From NCBI GenBank assembly GCA_963971225.1, contig OZ020270.1, positions 27,527,123 to 27,591,122 on the forward strand: a stretch of 64,000 bases of DNA. The letters are read 5' to 3'. The notes beneath the pieces were generated by a model. That model was not told the DNA's origin. It saw nothing but the letters and a program-made list of their open reading frames with translations, and did no database searches. Both the position numbers and the translations under genes were made by a program. Shown in pieces: positions 54,056-64,000 of this stretch; within the stretch, counting starts at the first letter, position 1, and each line of letters begins with the position of its first letter. Source of the DNA: Melieria omissa (taxonomy: Eukaryota > Arthropoda > Insecta > Diptera > Ulidiidae).

Positions 54056-57000
54056 GTGTTGCCTGCATCGAATTCGACCAGTGGCTCATTAAAAATCTAC
54101 TATCAGAATGCCTCGGGGCTGCGGACTAAATCCAGCTCAATTTTTATAACTACTGCACAATTGGACTACGATATTCTTGTTATCACCGAAACATGGCTTA
54201 ATGCGGATTTTTTTGATGAGGAATTCTTCGATTTATACCTATACCATGTTTTTCGTAAGGATCGTGATGCTGCTAAAACTGGATGTAGGCGTGGTGGTGG
54301 AGTCCTTATAGCAGTTAAACGTTTTTTTTGTGCCTCACTTATTGAGTTGACTAATACTGACTCGCTTTTGGATCAACTTTGCGTCACTGGCCGTGGGTCT
54401 GTGGAGTCGCTGCTTATTTGTGTTTCCTACATTCCTCTGAATAGCTCATTCAACCTTTATAAAGCGCATGTAGATAATGTACACGACCTAGCTATGAATC
54501 GCTCTGTCAAAGATCATTTATGCGTGCTTGGAGATTTCAACTTAAGCAAATTGGATTGGAGCTTCATTAACGATGAAACCTGCCTAACTCCCTCTCATGT
54601 ATGTAGTGATATTGAATTGTACGTTGTAGACTCCTTGTTAGACCTTGATCTTATGCAAGTTAATGGGTGCTTAAGGCAGGTTCTCACCTTGTGGAAAAAA
54701 CAAAACCAATTTTTTTTTGCCTTATCGTGTAGATATATGTTTAAAAAATGTGCTCCAGAAATTTCAGATCAAAATCTGAAAAATTACAAAAGTTACAGGC
54801 CGTTACATAGAGCAGTGTAGAGCACCGGCCAAGCGCGCGTTAAACTTTAAACGCGTTTTTCTCAGAACCACATTTTCGGACCTTACGGAAGTGATTGAAG
54901 GCGCTGGAATGAACCAATCGTCACCAAATTTTTTCCAAATGTTCCTTAGGGTTTTTTCTAATAAACGAACTACGATCAGCCAAAAATATTGAAAATTGTT
55001 TATTTAAAAAAATAATTAGTGAACAAAAAAATGCGAAAATCGTTATTTTATTTTCAAAACCTCATAACTTTTTTAATTTCGATTTTTTTTTCATGATCGT
55101 AGTTCATTCAATAGATAATACGGTACACTTTAAGAATGTGTTCGATTTTTGTGTTTCCGATCACGGGTTTTGACGGAATCACTTCCGGTAGCGGGACACC
55201 TCCTTGCCGACATGCCGCCACTGATGGACGCCCCCTCCCCCCCTTTTTTTGATTCATTCAATTTTAAAAATTATATTCTCTAAATAAATGTGTGTTCATA
55301 TCCTGAAACAATTTTCAGCGTTGTATCTTTAACCGTTTTCTCAAAAAAAAATCCTAAAAAAATGCACTTTTTCGGATCCACAAGGTGAGAACCTGCCTTA
55401 AATAAGCTGGGCAGGTTATTGGACCTAGTTTTTATAAGTAATAATCTTTGCTTTTCAGTAAATGAAGCAGCTTTTCCAATTTCTTCATCTGATATTCATC
55501 ATATACAGCTCTCAATTTGCCTAAAATTCTATAAATTTTTGCCTCTTGGAGTTGCACGCACTGAACTTCGCAGGTTTAACTATAAGTTGTGCGACTTTGA
55601 TCTCATAAGTGGTTTAATCAATGATATCGATTGGGATACTGAGTTTCAGTGTCTCAAGGTTAATGGCTGTTTCGAATTCTTCAAAAATAAACTAGCTGAA
55701 ATTTGCAATGAAAACATTCCGTGTATTAGGGATAAAATTTATAAATTACCATGGCATACACGCGAGCTTAAAAGGCTTAAAAATCTATGAAATAAGTTTT
55801 ATAAAAAATATGTATCAACAAGTAGCATTGTTCACTTTACTAATTATAAGTACTATATGAAAGAATTTAATATTATCGACAAGGCTCTCTATAAAAGATA
55901 TATGTTGAGGTTTGAAACTAATATTAAAAATAACCCCAAGGAGTTTTGGCGTTATGTTAATTCGAAAAAGAAAAGCTCTAATATTCCTACCTCGATGTTT
56001 TTGGGGACAAAGATCTCTAATAGTGCTCTTGAAACCGCTAACCTTTTTTCTGAATTCTTTGAATCAAACTTTGAAAAAGGTAATGATTGTTCTTCTGCTA
56101 CAAATGAAACTTTTCATTCCTTTGACTTTGGGTCGTTGACCCTGTCTGAGGATGATGTAATCTTAGGCATCTCGAATTTAAAATTAACGAAGAAACCGGA
56201 TCTTGACGGGATTTCCTCGTTTCTTCTTAAAAAATGCTGCAACGCAGTTGCTAAGCCGCTGCAGGTAATATTTAATAAGTCCCTTGAGTCTGGGATTTTC
56301 ATAGATGCCTGGAAGAAGTCATCTTTAAATCTGGAAATAAAAACAATGTTGCGAATTACAGACCAATAACGAAGCTATCGACGACTAGTAAACTCTTTGA
56401 GTGCACTGTCAACTCCAAAATATCTTTTGTAGTAAAACGCTTAATCTCGCCATCTCAGCACGGGTTTGTCGCGGGTCGTTCAACTATAACAAACCTTACA
56501 CTGTTTTCCGAGTATTGCATATCTGCCTTTCAGGAAGGATATCAAGTTGATGCGATTTACACCGACTTTTCGAAAGCGTTTGATAAGGTGTCGCACGCGG
56601 TTTGATCAAAAAATTATCAAATCTGGGGTTTCACTCTAGTATGCTATCATGGTTTATATCCTATCTTAAAAATAGAGAAAGTTTTGTTAGTATTGAAAAT
56701 GTCCACTCTCGACCATTTGTAGCAACTTCTGGTGTACCACAAGGCAGTATCCTTGGTCCACTGTTGTTCATTCTTTTTATCAATGATATTTCATACGCCG
56801 TCAGAAATTCTCAGTGCCTTTTGTTTGCCGATGACTTAAAACTTTACACTAAAGTTAAGGATTTTTCGGACGTTTCTAATTTACAGTCGGATATAAACTC
56901 AATCGTTCGTTGGTGTGTTAAAAACCAACTCCAACTTAATGTTTCAAAGTGTCACTTTGCCACTTTCTCGAAGTCAACCAATTCTATAAATACTTCGTAT

Positions 57001-57651
57001 TCCCTGGCGAACTCCCCGCTTGGTCGAATCATGGTTAAAGACCTTGGGGTTATTTTTGATTCTAAATTCAGCTTTGTACCCCACTTGAATTACATCATAC
57101 CTAAAGCCTACTCCTTGCTAGCGTTCATTCGCCGTAACGGTGCGGAATTCTCTGATCCATACACGCTTAAGTTGCTTTATACAAGTCTGGTTCGTTCTAG
57201 GCTAGAATATGGTTCTTTCATATGGAATCCATTTTATGCATCTCATGTCTCACGAATTGAACGAATCCAAAAGTCGTTTGTTCGCTTCGCTCTGAGGTCT
57301 CTCAGGTTTGCAGATCCTTTACCATCCTATGAGGCACGTTGCAAGCTAATTGACCTAAAGTCTCTGGAAAACAGAAGAACAACCTTGGCACTGATGTTCG
57401 TTTCTGACATCGTGGTGGGAAGGGTTGACTGCCCGTCTTTGCTGCAGTTAATTAACTTCAATGTTCCTTCAAGAGTGCTACGACAGGCAGGCACATTCTA
57501 CTTAAGCACTTGCCGAGCTAATTATGCTTTAAACTCCCCTTTATACAGAGCTTTAAACGTGTATAACACTGTATCTTCTAAATTCAAGTTAGACTTGTTT
57601 CTTTTAAAAGATATTTTTAAAAATAATCTAAAACATGTTCTCTTGTTTTAA
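54056..57651 (+). pseudogene. LINE ORF2: endonuclease and reverse transcriptase, broken
   Basis: 54056-54674: endonuclease with YYQNASGLRTK, ITETWLN, RGGGVLIAV, SYIPL, VLGDFNLSKLDW. TTAA MITE at 54675-55397. 55398-55790: LDLVFISN, ISSSDIHHIQLSI (SD-HH active site kept). Stop at about 55788. 55857-56330: KEFWRYVNSKKK and the region before the RT palm. Frameshift near 56330 before NYRPIT. Frameshift near 56592 after FDKVSH. 56602-57651: SGVPQGSILGPLLFILFIND, LLFADDLKLY (FADD box), VKDLGVIFDSKFSFVPHLNY, SLVRSRLEYGSFIWNP and the C-terminus. Dead copy. Confidence 0.85.
54675..55397. mobile_element. piggyBac-like TTAA MITE in LINE ORF2, 723 bp
   Basis: TTAA at 54671-54674 and 55398-55401. Inverted ends GGCAGGTTCTCACCTTGTGG, perfect. 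Shares TTTAAACGCGTTT and size with 38838-39576. No protein recognised; an open frame of the host LINE runs in for about 50 codons only. Confidence 0.85.
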
Positions 57652-58916
57652 GTTTAGTTTGTAATGTGTCTGTAAGAACAATCTGTTCATAGACTTAAAT
57701 TAATAAATAAATAATAAATAAATAAATAAATGGCAGCGAAACTGAAAATTACCAATCAGGAAATTTCGGCGCGAATGGAAACGGCGACCCATGAAATATC
57801 GGCGCAAGTGGCAGCGAAACTGGAAACTACGAATCAAGAAATAGCAAAAATGGAATCGGCGAATCGGGAAGTAGCAGAGCGAATGGAAACAAAACTCCAG
57901 GAAAATGCGGAAAAATTTGAAAATGCGAATCGCGAGTTGTCCAGCAAGCTTCAGGAAAATTCTGCGCGCTTGGAGCAGAAAATAGAAGAGATTTCAGACA
58001 GGATTAATGTGAAAGTTGAGCACCTGGAGACGCGAGTAGAACATTTAGACAAACGAGTTGACAGTCTGGAGGTTTCGGTACACAGAAAAATCGACGAGCG
58101 GCTTAGAGAGGTACAGCTGCGAGCAAGTGTGCAGTCGATTGAGGAAAGTTTTGCCATAGAAGTGCCTACTTATGATGCTACTACGTCGTTCGACACATTC
58201 AAACTACAATTCGATATGGCTGCTTTGGAGACTCAGTGGACCGATGTTAGGAAAGGTCGAGACTGATACTGGCTCTAAGAGGTCCTGCGGCTGAGGTAAT
58301 AAAAACAGTACCGGGAGGTTTGAAAGGTGATTACGAGACCGTCATAAGGGCGCTGGCAGCCAGATACAGTGACGAGCATAACAAAATCCTGTATTATTGC
58401 GAGCTGAAGAACCGTAGATAAAGAGCCAACGAGGCGCTGCAGACATATGCGGCAGATATTGAGCGACTGGTACCACTGTCCTACCCAGAATTCAACATGG
58501 AAGTGTTGGAAAGGCTGAAGATCGAGGCGTTTATCGAAGGCATTCTTGACCCGGAGACACGTGTGAGTACATTGATGATGATGAAGCCGACATTCCGTGA
58601 GACTGTGACAAGCGCTTTGACGTATGAGGCGGCCTGGAGGGGAAGTTTTCGACATTCATCTGCGGAAAGGCGCCGAGCCCAATCTGGACGTGTCACGCAA
58701 ACCCAGACAGTGAGTTCGGAGGCACCAGCGGAGCTGCGGGCAGTGTCATTTAGAGTCAGTTGCTGGCGATGTGGAAAGCGAGGCCACATATCACGAGACT
58801 GTCATCTGCAAACGAAAAGCGTTCCGAACAGCAGACGTCGCCAAGATGTGCTGATCTCTGCCACACCATTCTTGCAAAACCGAGCGCAGGCATAATTTGC
58901 AAGCCGAAACAAGGGA

Positions 58917-59681
58917 CAGATTTTGGATGTACGGTCGGTAAGAGTTCTGCAAGAGGAAGATTGGCTTGCGAAAAGGCTACAGAAGGACCAGCGCGAGGAT
59001 ACGGATCTCGCGAAGATCATCAAAGGCAAAGCTCAGAGATTACGGCCGGACTGGCAGGAGATGGCTGGTGAGAGCCCGATCGCGAAAGCTTACTGGGCAC
59101 AGTGGCAAAGTCTACGTCTGCAGGATGGCTGCCTATACCGCGCGTAGGAGAGCAGGGATGGCAGGACCAGAAAATCCCTAATAGTGGTCCCGAGATGCCG
59201 AATCGGCGATGTCATCGAGGCAAACCATAACGACTCCAGTGGAGGGCACCTAGGCATCGCAAAAACTGTCGCCAAGATAAGAAGGCGGTTCTATTGAGTA
59301 GGATGCCAGGAGTCTGTCGCTGAGTGGATCAGAGGCTGTGATCGGTGTTCGGCTGCGAAAGGGCCGAGGAGAAGATCGCGGAGTCGAACCAAACTAGTCG
59401 GAAGCAGGTTAGCAGCGACCTATAGTCTACGGGCTAACCCAAAAGGGTTCCAAGAAGGCAATCTGGTAATGCTTTACAACCCGCAGCGGAGGAAAGGTTT
59501 GTCTCCAAAACATCAAACATCAAGGGATGGACCGTACAAAGTCGTGACGAAGATTAATGACGTGGTGTATAGAGTTCAACGCTGCAGCAACAGAAACGCC
59601 AGGTTGAAAGTAGTCCATTTGGAGAGCCTGCCGTCTTACTCCGGCGGAGCCTTGGTACTTGTTCGGGACGAACAAGTCTAA
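58917..59681 (+). pseudogene. Family L integrase remnants (zinc-binding and C-terminal domains)
   Basis: 58923-59147: DVRSVRVLQEEDWLAKRLQK and WQSLRLQDGCLYRA, the stretch preceding integrase. 59190-59400 in shifted frame: ANHNDSSGGHLGIAKTVAKI, RRFYW, WIRGCDRCSAAKGP, the HHCC zinc-binding domain. Then a jump to FQEGNLVMLYNPQRRKGLSP and GPYKVVTKINDVVYRVQR, the C-terminal (GPF/Y-like) domain. The DDE core between them is deleted. Stops near 59144 and 59296. Directly followed by the 3' LTR. Confidence 0.75.
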
Positions 59682-59692
59682 GTGATGGGCAG

Positions 59693-60130
59693 TGAAACGA
59701 TAAGGCACTCTGTGCTGAATGCTTTTCTTTGCACGAATGCTTTTCCAAGCATACTTTTAGGCATGCACTTTGAAGTACGGCAAAACTGGTATAATTCGCT
59801 TGGTATAGTCCGATATGGCAAGGATGGTTCGCGAAAGGTGATGAGCTTTGCTAGAACAATCGAGATAGCAAGTACAACTGGAATGTGCAAGAAACTTCGG
59901 CGCGATAAGAAAACTAGTATAAAAGCAGCAGTGGCAGCGCAAGGAGTCGAGTCTATGTTGAGCACGCAAAGGGGAAACATGCAATAGGAGAAGTGTAAAG
60001 TAGAACAAGTGTAATTCTGTAAATAAAGTGATTGTTGGGTTCTGACTGCGTTGTGCGCTGAATAATTGAAGTTGTTTTATTTTCAAACACAATCAAAACG
60101 AACCTTGGAAAACTTTAAATTTTCGTAACA
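59693..60130 (+). repeat. 3' LTR, family L
   Basis: 438 bp, TGAAACG...CGTAACA; TATAAAAGCAGC near 59919, AATAAAGTG near 60023. About 20 bp longer than the 5' LTR and with several differences (for example GTGCAAGAAACTTCGGCGCG present here, absent in 51900-52316), so the two LTRs have diverged or exchanged. Confidence 0.85.
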
Positions 60131-60330
60131 TTATAATCCAACGTTCATTACTTCGAGTTAGCTTTTTCATTGAGGTTTTTTTTTTATTTGCGACTCGGTT
60201 TTCATTTTTATATCTCGACATTATGTATTGAACTGTGCTTTGACTTCGATTCATAATCTGTGCAAAAGTGGTAAATATTATGAACATTATTTTTATTGCA
60301 AATAACGCTTGTTTATACATCACACAAAAA
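60131..60330 (-). pseudogene. Tc1-like transposase (family U), N-terminal part
   Basis: Minus strand SQSTVQYIMSRYKNENRVAN, then KKKTSMKKLTRSNERWIIML, the second HTH and linker of Tc1 transposases (VQYI..RYK.E.R...K.....KLT.R.ERWI). Split from the rest by the LTR element whose TTAT duplication lies at 60131-60134. Confidence 0.75.
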
Positions 60331-60424
60331 CAATATTTTGTTTGTTAATCATAAAAGGAAACACATAAAGATATTGTTAAAGGTGAAGTAATGACTGCTG
60401 TACGATTTTGGATGACACTCACTG

Positions 60425-60686
60425 TATATCAAAACGCAATTTGTATGTGTCCAATGTAAAATCTCAATGTGTTTGAGTCATTATACTGCGTTATATCGTT
60501 GCAACCACTGAATTGGTCAAGAAGTTGAAACAAATCCATTAACAACGTATTTAACGTTTTAAAGTTTTGAAATTTTGTTTGCCTTACTGTCGTATTTTTT
60601 AATTTTAAAATTAATTCATTGAAGTTTAAACTCGCTATTTACTTAAAATAAAGCAAATAATAAAAAATGTTTCACAATTCTATATA
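60425..60686. other. Non-coding flank of the Tc1 element
   Basis: AT-rich, no gene or element ends recognised. Possibly the sequence that originally bordered the Helitron/Tc1 pair. Confidence 0.5.
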
Positions 60687-61256
60687 CACCTAAGTCTGTT
60701 TTTACACGGTCTTTTTTTACACGGTTTTGATATAACACGGTTTGAAAATTGAATATTTTTAATTTTTTTACACGATTTTATTCCATTTAGCACGATTTGA
60801 AATTTTATGTACTTAAATTTTTTTTGTCAAATTTAATTTTTGCGAAGTATGTTCATATCACAAAAAAGTATTTATGAAAGAAAAAAGTCTGAAACCATCG
60901 ATAGTATCGATAGTGCTATCGATAGTTTGCGAACACTAGCTTAAAGATTTAAGTGAATTCCCTTTTAGCGCGTACAAGCAATTTTTACTGGTCAAAGCAA
61001 ATGTGAATAGCACTAATTTAGGGGAATTCCCTTTATGTGCATACAATAAAATTTACTGGTCAGAGCAATTGAAACGTGTTAATATTTTGTGAACTGTCAA
61101 TGCAATAAGACGTGTTTGGTAAAGAAATTTTAATAGGTTTTAGAGATTAGGAACAAATCACCCATTTTTGTATACGATCAATGTCTTTTTTTACACGGTT
61201 TTTTTTTACACGGCTTCTTCTGGAACCAATCTACCGTGTAAAAACAGACTTAGGTG
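60687..61256. mobile_element. pogo-like MITE, 570 bp
   Basis: Perfect inverted ends CACCTAAGTCTGTTTTTACA (continuing to CGGT) with TA on both flanks. TTTTTTTACACGG repeated inside each end. TATCGATA occurs at 60905-60912 and 60917-60924. No coding sequence. Class assigned from TA target and CA start. Confidence 0.7.
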
Positions 61257-61354
61257 TAGTTATAGTATAATTTGGCAACTCCTATAAACTACTTCAATTA
61301 CTAACTATTACTATTACTGCTATTACAACTACTAATACTATAATAATGATACGA

Positions 61355-61784
61355 TGAGAAATTTCGTGCCGCACTGTACAGGAATGCTTTTCTCCGCATG
61401 AATGTTTTCCAAGCATACTTTTAGGCATGCACTGTGAAGTACGGCAAACTGATATAATTCGCTTGGTATAGTCCGATATGGCAAGGTTCGCGAGAAATGG
61501 ACTGTGCGAGAATGGTCGAGCGCTTTCCATTTGGAAGTTGCAAGAAACTTCGGCGCGATAAGGAAACTGGTATAAAAGCAGCAGTGTGCAGCGCAGTGAG
61601 TCGAGTCTGTGTTGAGCAAGCAATGGAGAAGCATGCAATAGTAGTAGTGTAAAGTAGAGGAAGTGTAAATTTTTAAATAAAGCGATTGTTAGTTTGACTA
61701 CGTTGCGCTGAATAATTGAAGTTGTTTTATTTTCACACACAACCAAAACGAACCGTCGATAACGAACTGTGGAATTTCGTAATA
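61355..61784 (+). repeat. Solo LTR, diverged family L
   Basis: 430 bp; resembles the other LTRs from CTTTTAGGCATGCACT onward, with TATAAAAGCAGC near 61571 and AATAAAGCG near 61677. Starts TGAGAAATT and ends CGTAATA, so both tips are altered. No target duplication seen. Older than the other copies. Confidence 0.75.
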
Positions 61785-62227
61785 ATAATTATAACAACTA
61801 ACTAACATGTATGTTAACACACCCGTTCTGCTACGCGCACATACGAAAGCGCTGACGTTGCGTCTGCTAAGCGCAACCTGATCCTCGCGCACTGCACGCG
61901 CATCCGGACAAGTCGCTGCCAGTGCACCTCGTCGCAGTCACGTTGCACCAACACCGTCGGAAGCGCTGCGTCAGCGTTAGACTAAGCTTTAGGCTACTTA
62001 GTGATAAGCCGTAGAGTTAAGTAGCTATAGTTAGAAACTCACTCTTGTACGGGACTCGGAACAGAACGGTAATAAAGCCACAGAAAAGATTTGATTGGAC
62101 TATTTTACTTTGCAGGTTTTAGAACAAAGGGCCAAGTTGCTGGCCCCAGCTTTAATTTTTTGGCACTCTCCAGGAGGAGAGCGTTAATTTGTATAACAAC
62201 TAAGTACTTCAACAAATTACTAATATA
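61785..62227. other. Unassigned segment, possible LTR remnant
   Basis: 61811-62115 starts TGTTAACACACCC and ends TTTACTTTGCA with AATAAAG in between, which could be a solo LTR of another family, but there is no duplication or primer site that I can confirm. 62116-62227 non-coding. Confidence 0.3.
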
Positions 62228-63142
62228 GGGTTTTCCAACAAGAGCTGTTATTTTGAATCACCCGGTATTTCGATAGCTTTCACTTTTGAAGCTTTTATTC
62301 TTTGACATTTGACAAGTAGAAACTACGCTATTACTAAAAATGGAACGATACACGCTTCAACAACGCATTGAAATTATTAAAATTCACTACAAAAATGGTG
62401 AAAATCTTGCAGTCACAGTTCGCAAAACTAAAGCATTTTTGGGTCGACGCGTCGTGAAGCACCTTGTCGGACCGCAATACAGAAATTAGTGGAAAAATTC
62501 GAGCTGTTGGGACAAGTTAGTGATGTGAAGAATAAAACCCGTGCACGTCGCTCAAGAACAACTGAGAATATTGCTGCTGTAGCCCAAAGTGTTTAAGAAA
62601 ACCCAGGTTTGTCGATTCCTCGTCGATTGCGCTATCGAGAGATGATTAATGATTTTTTATGGTCGGAGTTGGATGGTATTGATCTGGACAACGTTTACTT
62701 TCAACAAGACGGCGCTACGTGCCACACAAGCAACGAATCCATTGCTCTTTTACGGGAAAAGTTTCCGGACCGTGTTATCTCTGGAAGAGGTGATCACAAT
62801 TGGCCACCGAGATCTTGTAATTTAACACCTTGCGACTTCTTCCTCTGGGGCCACGTGAAAGATAAGGTGTACGCCAACAGCCCAGCGTCGATTCAAGACC
62901 TCAAAGATAAAATTCGTGAGGCTATCGAGGACATAGGGCAGCCACTTTGCGATTTGGTTATGGAAAAATTCATGAAAAGGATATGGTCCTGTAAACGTGG
63001 TCGTGGTGGCCACTTGGCTGATGTTGTTTTTCATTATTAACGGCATACTTTCCTCTTTATTATGAAATAAACATCCGATCATTTATCTCAAAAATGGCAT
63101 TTTTCTTTGAATACCGAAATAACACCTCTTGTTGGAAAACCC
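62228..63142 (+). mobile_element. mariner-like element (family M), 915 bp deletion derivative
   Basis: Inverted ends GGGTTTTCCAACAAGAG, TA on both flanks (62226-62227, 63143-63144). Uninterrupted version of 3506-10169. Gives the empty site for the P-like transposon (GCTACGTGCCACACAAGC at about 62715). Confidence 0.9.
62340..63040 (+). pseudogene. mariner-like transposase, internally deleted
   Basis: MERYTLQQRIEIIKIHYKNG start (HTH), stop at about 62488, shifted VSDVKNKTRARRSRTTE, stop at 62595, then SIPRRLRYREMINDFLW. The usual central part with the first catalytic Asp is missing. The rest is open: DNVYFQQDGATCHTSNESIA (second Asp), WPPRSCNLTPCDFFLWGHVK (third Asp), VYANSPASIQDLKDKIREAI, ending ADVVFHY. 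It cannot be active but keeps ends recognisable by a full-length relative. Confidence 0.8.
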
Positions 63143-63187
63143 TATACTATTGTAACTAGTGCTCAGAGGCTGATTGGAAGTTGTATA

Positions 63188-64000
63188 GTGTATAGAGTTC
63201 AACGCTGCAGCAACAGAAACGCCAGGTTGAAAGTAGTCCATTTGGAGAGCCTGCCGTCTTACTCCGGCGGAGCCTTGGTACTTGTTCGGGACGAACAAGT
63301 CTAAGTGATGGGCAGTGAAACGATAAGGCACTCTGTGCTGAATGCTTTTCTTTGCACGAATGCTTTTCCAAGCATACTTTTAGGCATGCACTTTGAAGTA
63401 CGGCAAAACTGGTATAATTCGCTTGGTATAGTCCGATATGGCAAGGATGGTTCGCGAAAGGTGATGAGCTTTGCTAGAACAATCGAGATAGCAAGTACAA
63501 CTGGAATGTGCAAGAAACTTCGGCGCGATAAGAAAACTAGTATAAAAGCAGCAGTGGCAGCGCAAGGAGTCGAGTCTATGTTGAGCACGCAAAGGGGAAA
63601 CATGCAATAGGAGAAGTGTAAAGTAGAACAAGTGTAATTCTGTAAATAAAGTGATTGTTGGGTTCTGACTGCGTTGTGCGCTGAATAATTGAAGTTGTTT
63701 TATTTTCAAACACAATCAAAACGAACCTTGGAAAACTTTAAATTTTCGTAACATTATAATCCAACGTTCATTACTTCGAGTTAGCTTTTTCATTGAGGTT
63801 TTTTTTTTATTTGCGACTCGGTTTTCATTTTTATATCTCGACATTATGTATTGAACTGTGCTTTGACTTCGATTCATAATCTGTGCAAAAGTGGTAAATA
63901 TTATGAACATTATTTTTATTGCAAATAACGCTTGTTTATACATCACACAAAAACAATATTTTGTTTGTTAATCATAAAAGGAAACACATAAAGATATTGT
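63188..64000 (+). repeat. Tandem duplication, unit 2 (runs off the window)
   Basis: Repeats integrase C-terminal codons, LTR (63316-63753) and Tc1-like N-terminal remnant (63754-64000). No difference from unit 1 noticed in the stretches I compared. Confidence 0.9.
63316..63753 (+). repeat. LTR, family L, in tandem unit 2
   Basis: 438 bp copy of 59693-60130 created by the 3623 bp duplication and not by a new insertion (same flanks on both sides). Confidence 0.9.

Larger units (their letters stand above)
52729..57731 (+). mobile_element. LINE (CR1/Jockey group) inserted in gag
   Basis: Begins CGAAATATCAGTTGTC and ends in an AAT/AAAT repeat tail (57700-57731). AAAT on both sides may be the target duplication, masked by the tail. 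GGACGTG near 52761 lies about 25 bases after TCAGTTG. ORF1 intact, ORF2 broken by a TTAA MITE, a stop and two shifts. Related to, but clearly different from, the LINE at 28946-33154. Confidence 0.85.
52396..58895 (+). pseudogene. Family L gag, split by a LINE
   Basis: 52396: MVKLELLKVDRLKKELAAWN (SAP-like), then a small deletion shifts the frame near 52462; ELQLRLPEACEARGIDW follows. The LINE enters at 52729. After it (57732) comes a long coiled coil (ETTNQEIAKMESANREVAER and similar, RVEHLDKRVDSL), WTDVRKGRD, a frameshift near 58260, the gag body (ANEALQTYAADIERL, FIEGILDPETRVSTLMMMK, TYEAAWRGSFRHSSAE) with a stop near 58420, and a CCHC knuckle CWRCGKRGHISRDC at about 58759. The knuckle binds genomic RNA in retroelement Gag. 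Confidence 0.8.
51900..60130 (+). mobile_element. Family L LTR retrotransposon, both LTRs, internally deleted
   Basis: 5' LTR 51900-52316, primer site 52319-52331, gag, part of integrase, 3' LTR 59693-60130, TTAT on both sides (51896-51899, 60131-60134). Without the 5 kb LINE it is about 3.2 kb. Protease, reverse transcriptase, RNase H and the integrase core are missing, so it could only move with help from a complete relative. Confidence 0.9.
50114..60424 (-). mobile_element. Tc1-like transposon (family U), complete but heavily interrupted
   Basis: Inverted ends CAGTGAGTGTCACCCAAAAT (left) and, inverted, CAGTGAGTGTCATCCAAAAT (right), TA on both flanks. Hosts two SINEs (50792-51597) and a family L LTR element (51900-60130, TTAT duplicated), which in turn hosts a LINE and a MITE. 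Own sequence is about 2 kb. The segment 60131-60377 is repeated at 63754-64000. Confidence 0.85.
59565..63187 (+). repeat. Tandem duplication, 3623 bp unit 1
   Basis: 59565-60377 is repeated at 63188-64000. Junction at GTGTATAG. Unit contains the integrase end, 3' LTR, Tc1 5' end, a pogo-like MITE, a solo LTR and a mariner derivative. Confidence 0.9.

Overview
This 64 kb window is AT-rich eukaryotic DNA made almost entirely of transposable elements. I see no host protein gene and no rRNA or true tRNA gene. The mix of families (CR1/Jockey-type LINEs, Ty3/gypsy elements primed by tRNA-Leu-like sites, P-like THAP transposons, mariner/Tc1, pogo, hAT, piggyBac-like TTAA elements, PIF/Harbinger, Helitrons and a tRNA-derived SINE ending in CCTAA units) points to an insect, most likely a higher fly such as a tephritid fruit fly. 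That assignment is inference from element types, not from a marker gene.

Layout. 1-1677: 5' end of a gypsy-like LTR element on the minus strand. 1763-2996: pogo-like element. 3045-11340: a broken LINE holding a nest of insertions: mariner (3506-10169), inside it a P-like transposon (4004-9751), inside that a hAT-like element (6510-8404), inside that a Tc1/mariner element (6725-7710). 11948-12466: TTAA-flanked MITE. 12471-13573: no recognisable content. 13582-14359: hAT element. 14015-36848: a large inverted duplication (arm A, 14015-20794 against 25987-36848) around a spacer holding a second inverted segment (arm B, 20791-22737, mate at 41231-43187), a P-like deletion derivative, two Harbinger-like elements and a Helitron. 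36849-41230: gypsy element cut at the edge of arm A. 44474-45816: Helitron. 45031-53990: a 4.3 kb tandem duplication carrying Helitron end, Tc1 element, SINE, LTR and LINE 5' end. 50114-60424: a Tc1 element hosting a gypsy-like LTR element (51900-60130), which hosts a LINE (52729-57731), which hosts a TTAA MITE (54675-55397). 59565 to the end: another tandem duplication (unit 3623 bp) with a mariner deletion derivative.

Target-site duplications and empty sites allow relative dating. In the inverted duplication, the Tc1 element, its P-type MITE, the TTAA MITE, the solo LTR and the long hairpin are in both arms, so they predate it. The LINE (28946-33154), the Harbinger element (26413-27184) and the mariner foldback (18333-18851) are in one arm only, so they came later. 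The one element with two long open frames is that LINE. Its ORF2 is uninterrupted, but the expected endonuclease SD-HH aspartate appears to be replaced.

Most coding sequence here is decayed. Entries marked pseudogene are interrupted by stops, frameshifts, deletions or insertions. The two tandem duplications and the inverted duplication could be real or partly assembly artefacts; sequence alone cannot decide.
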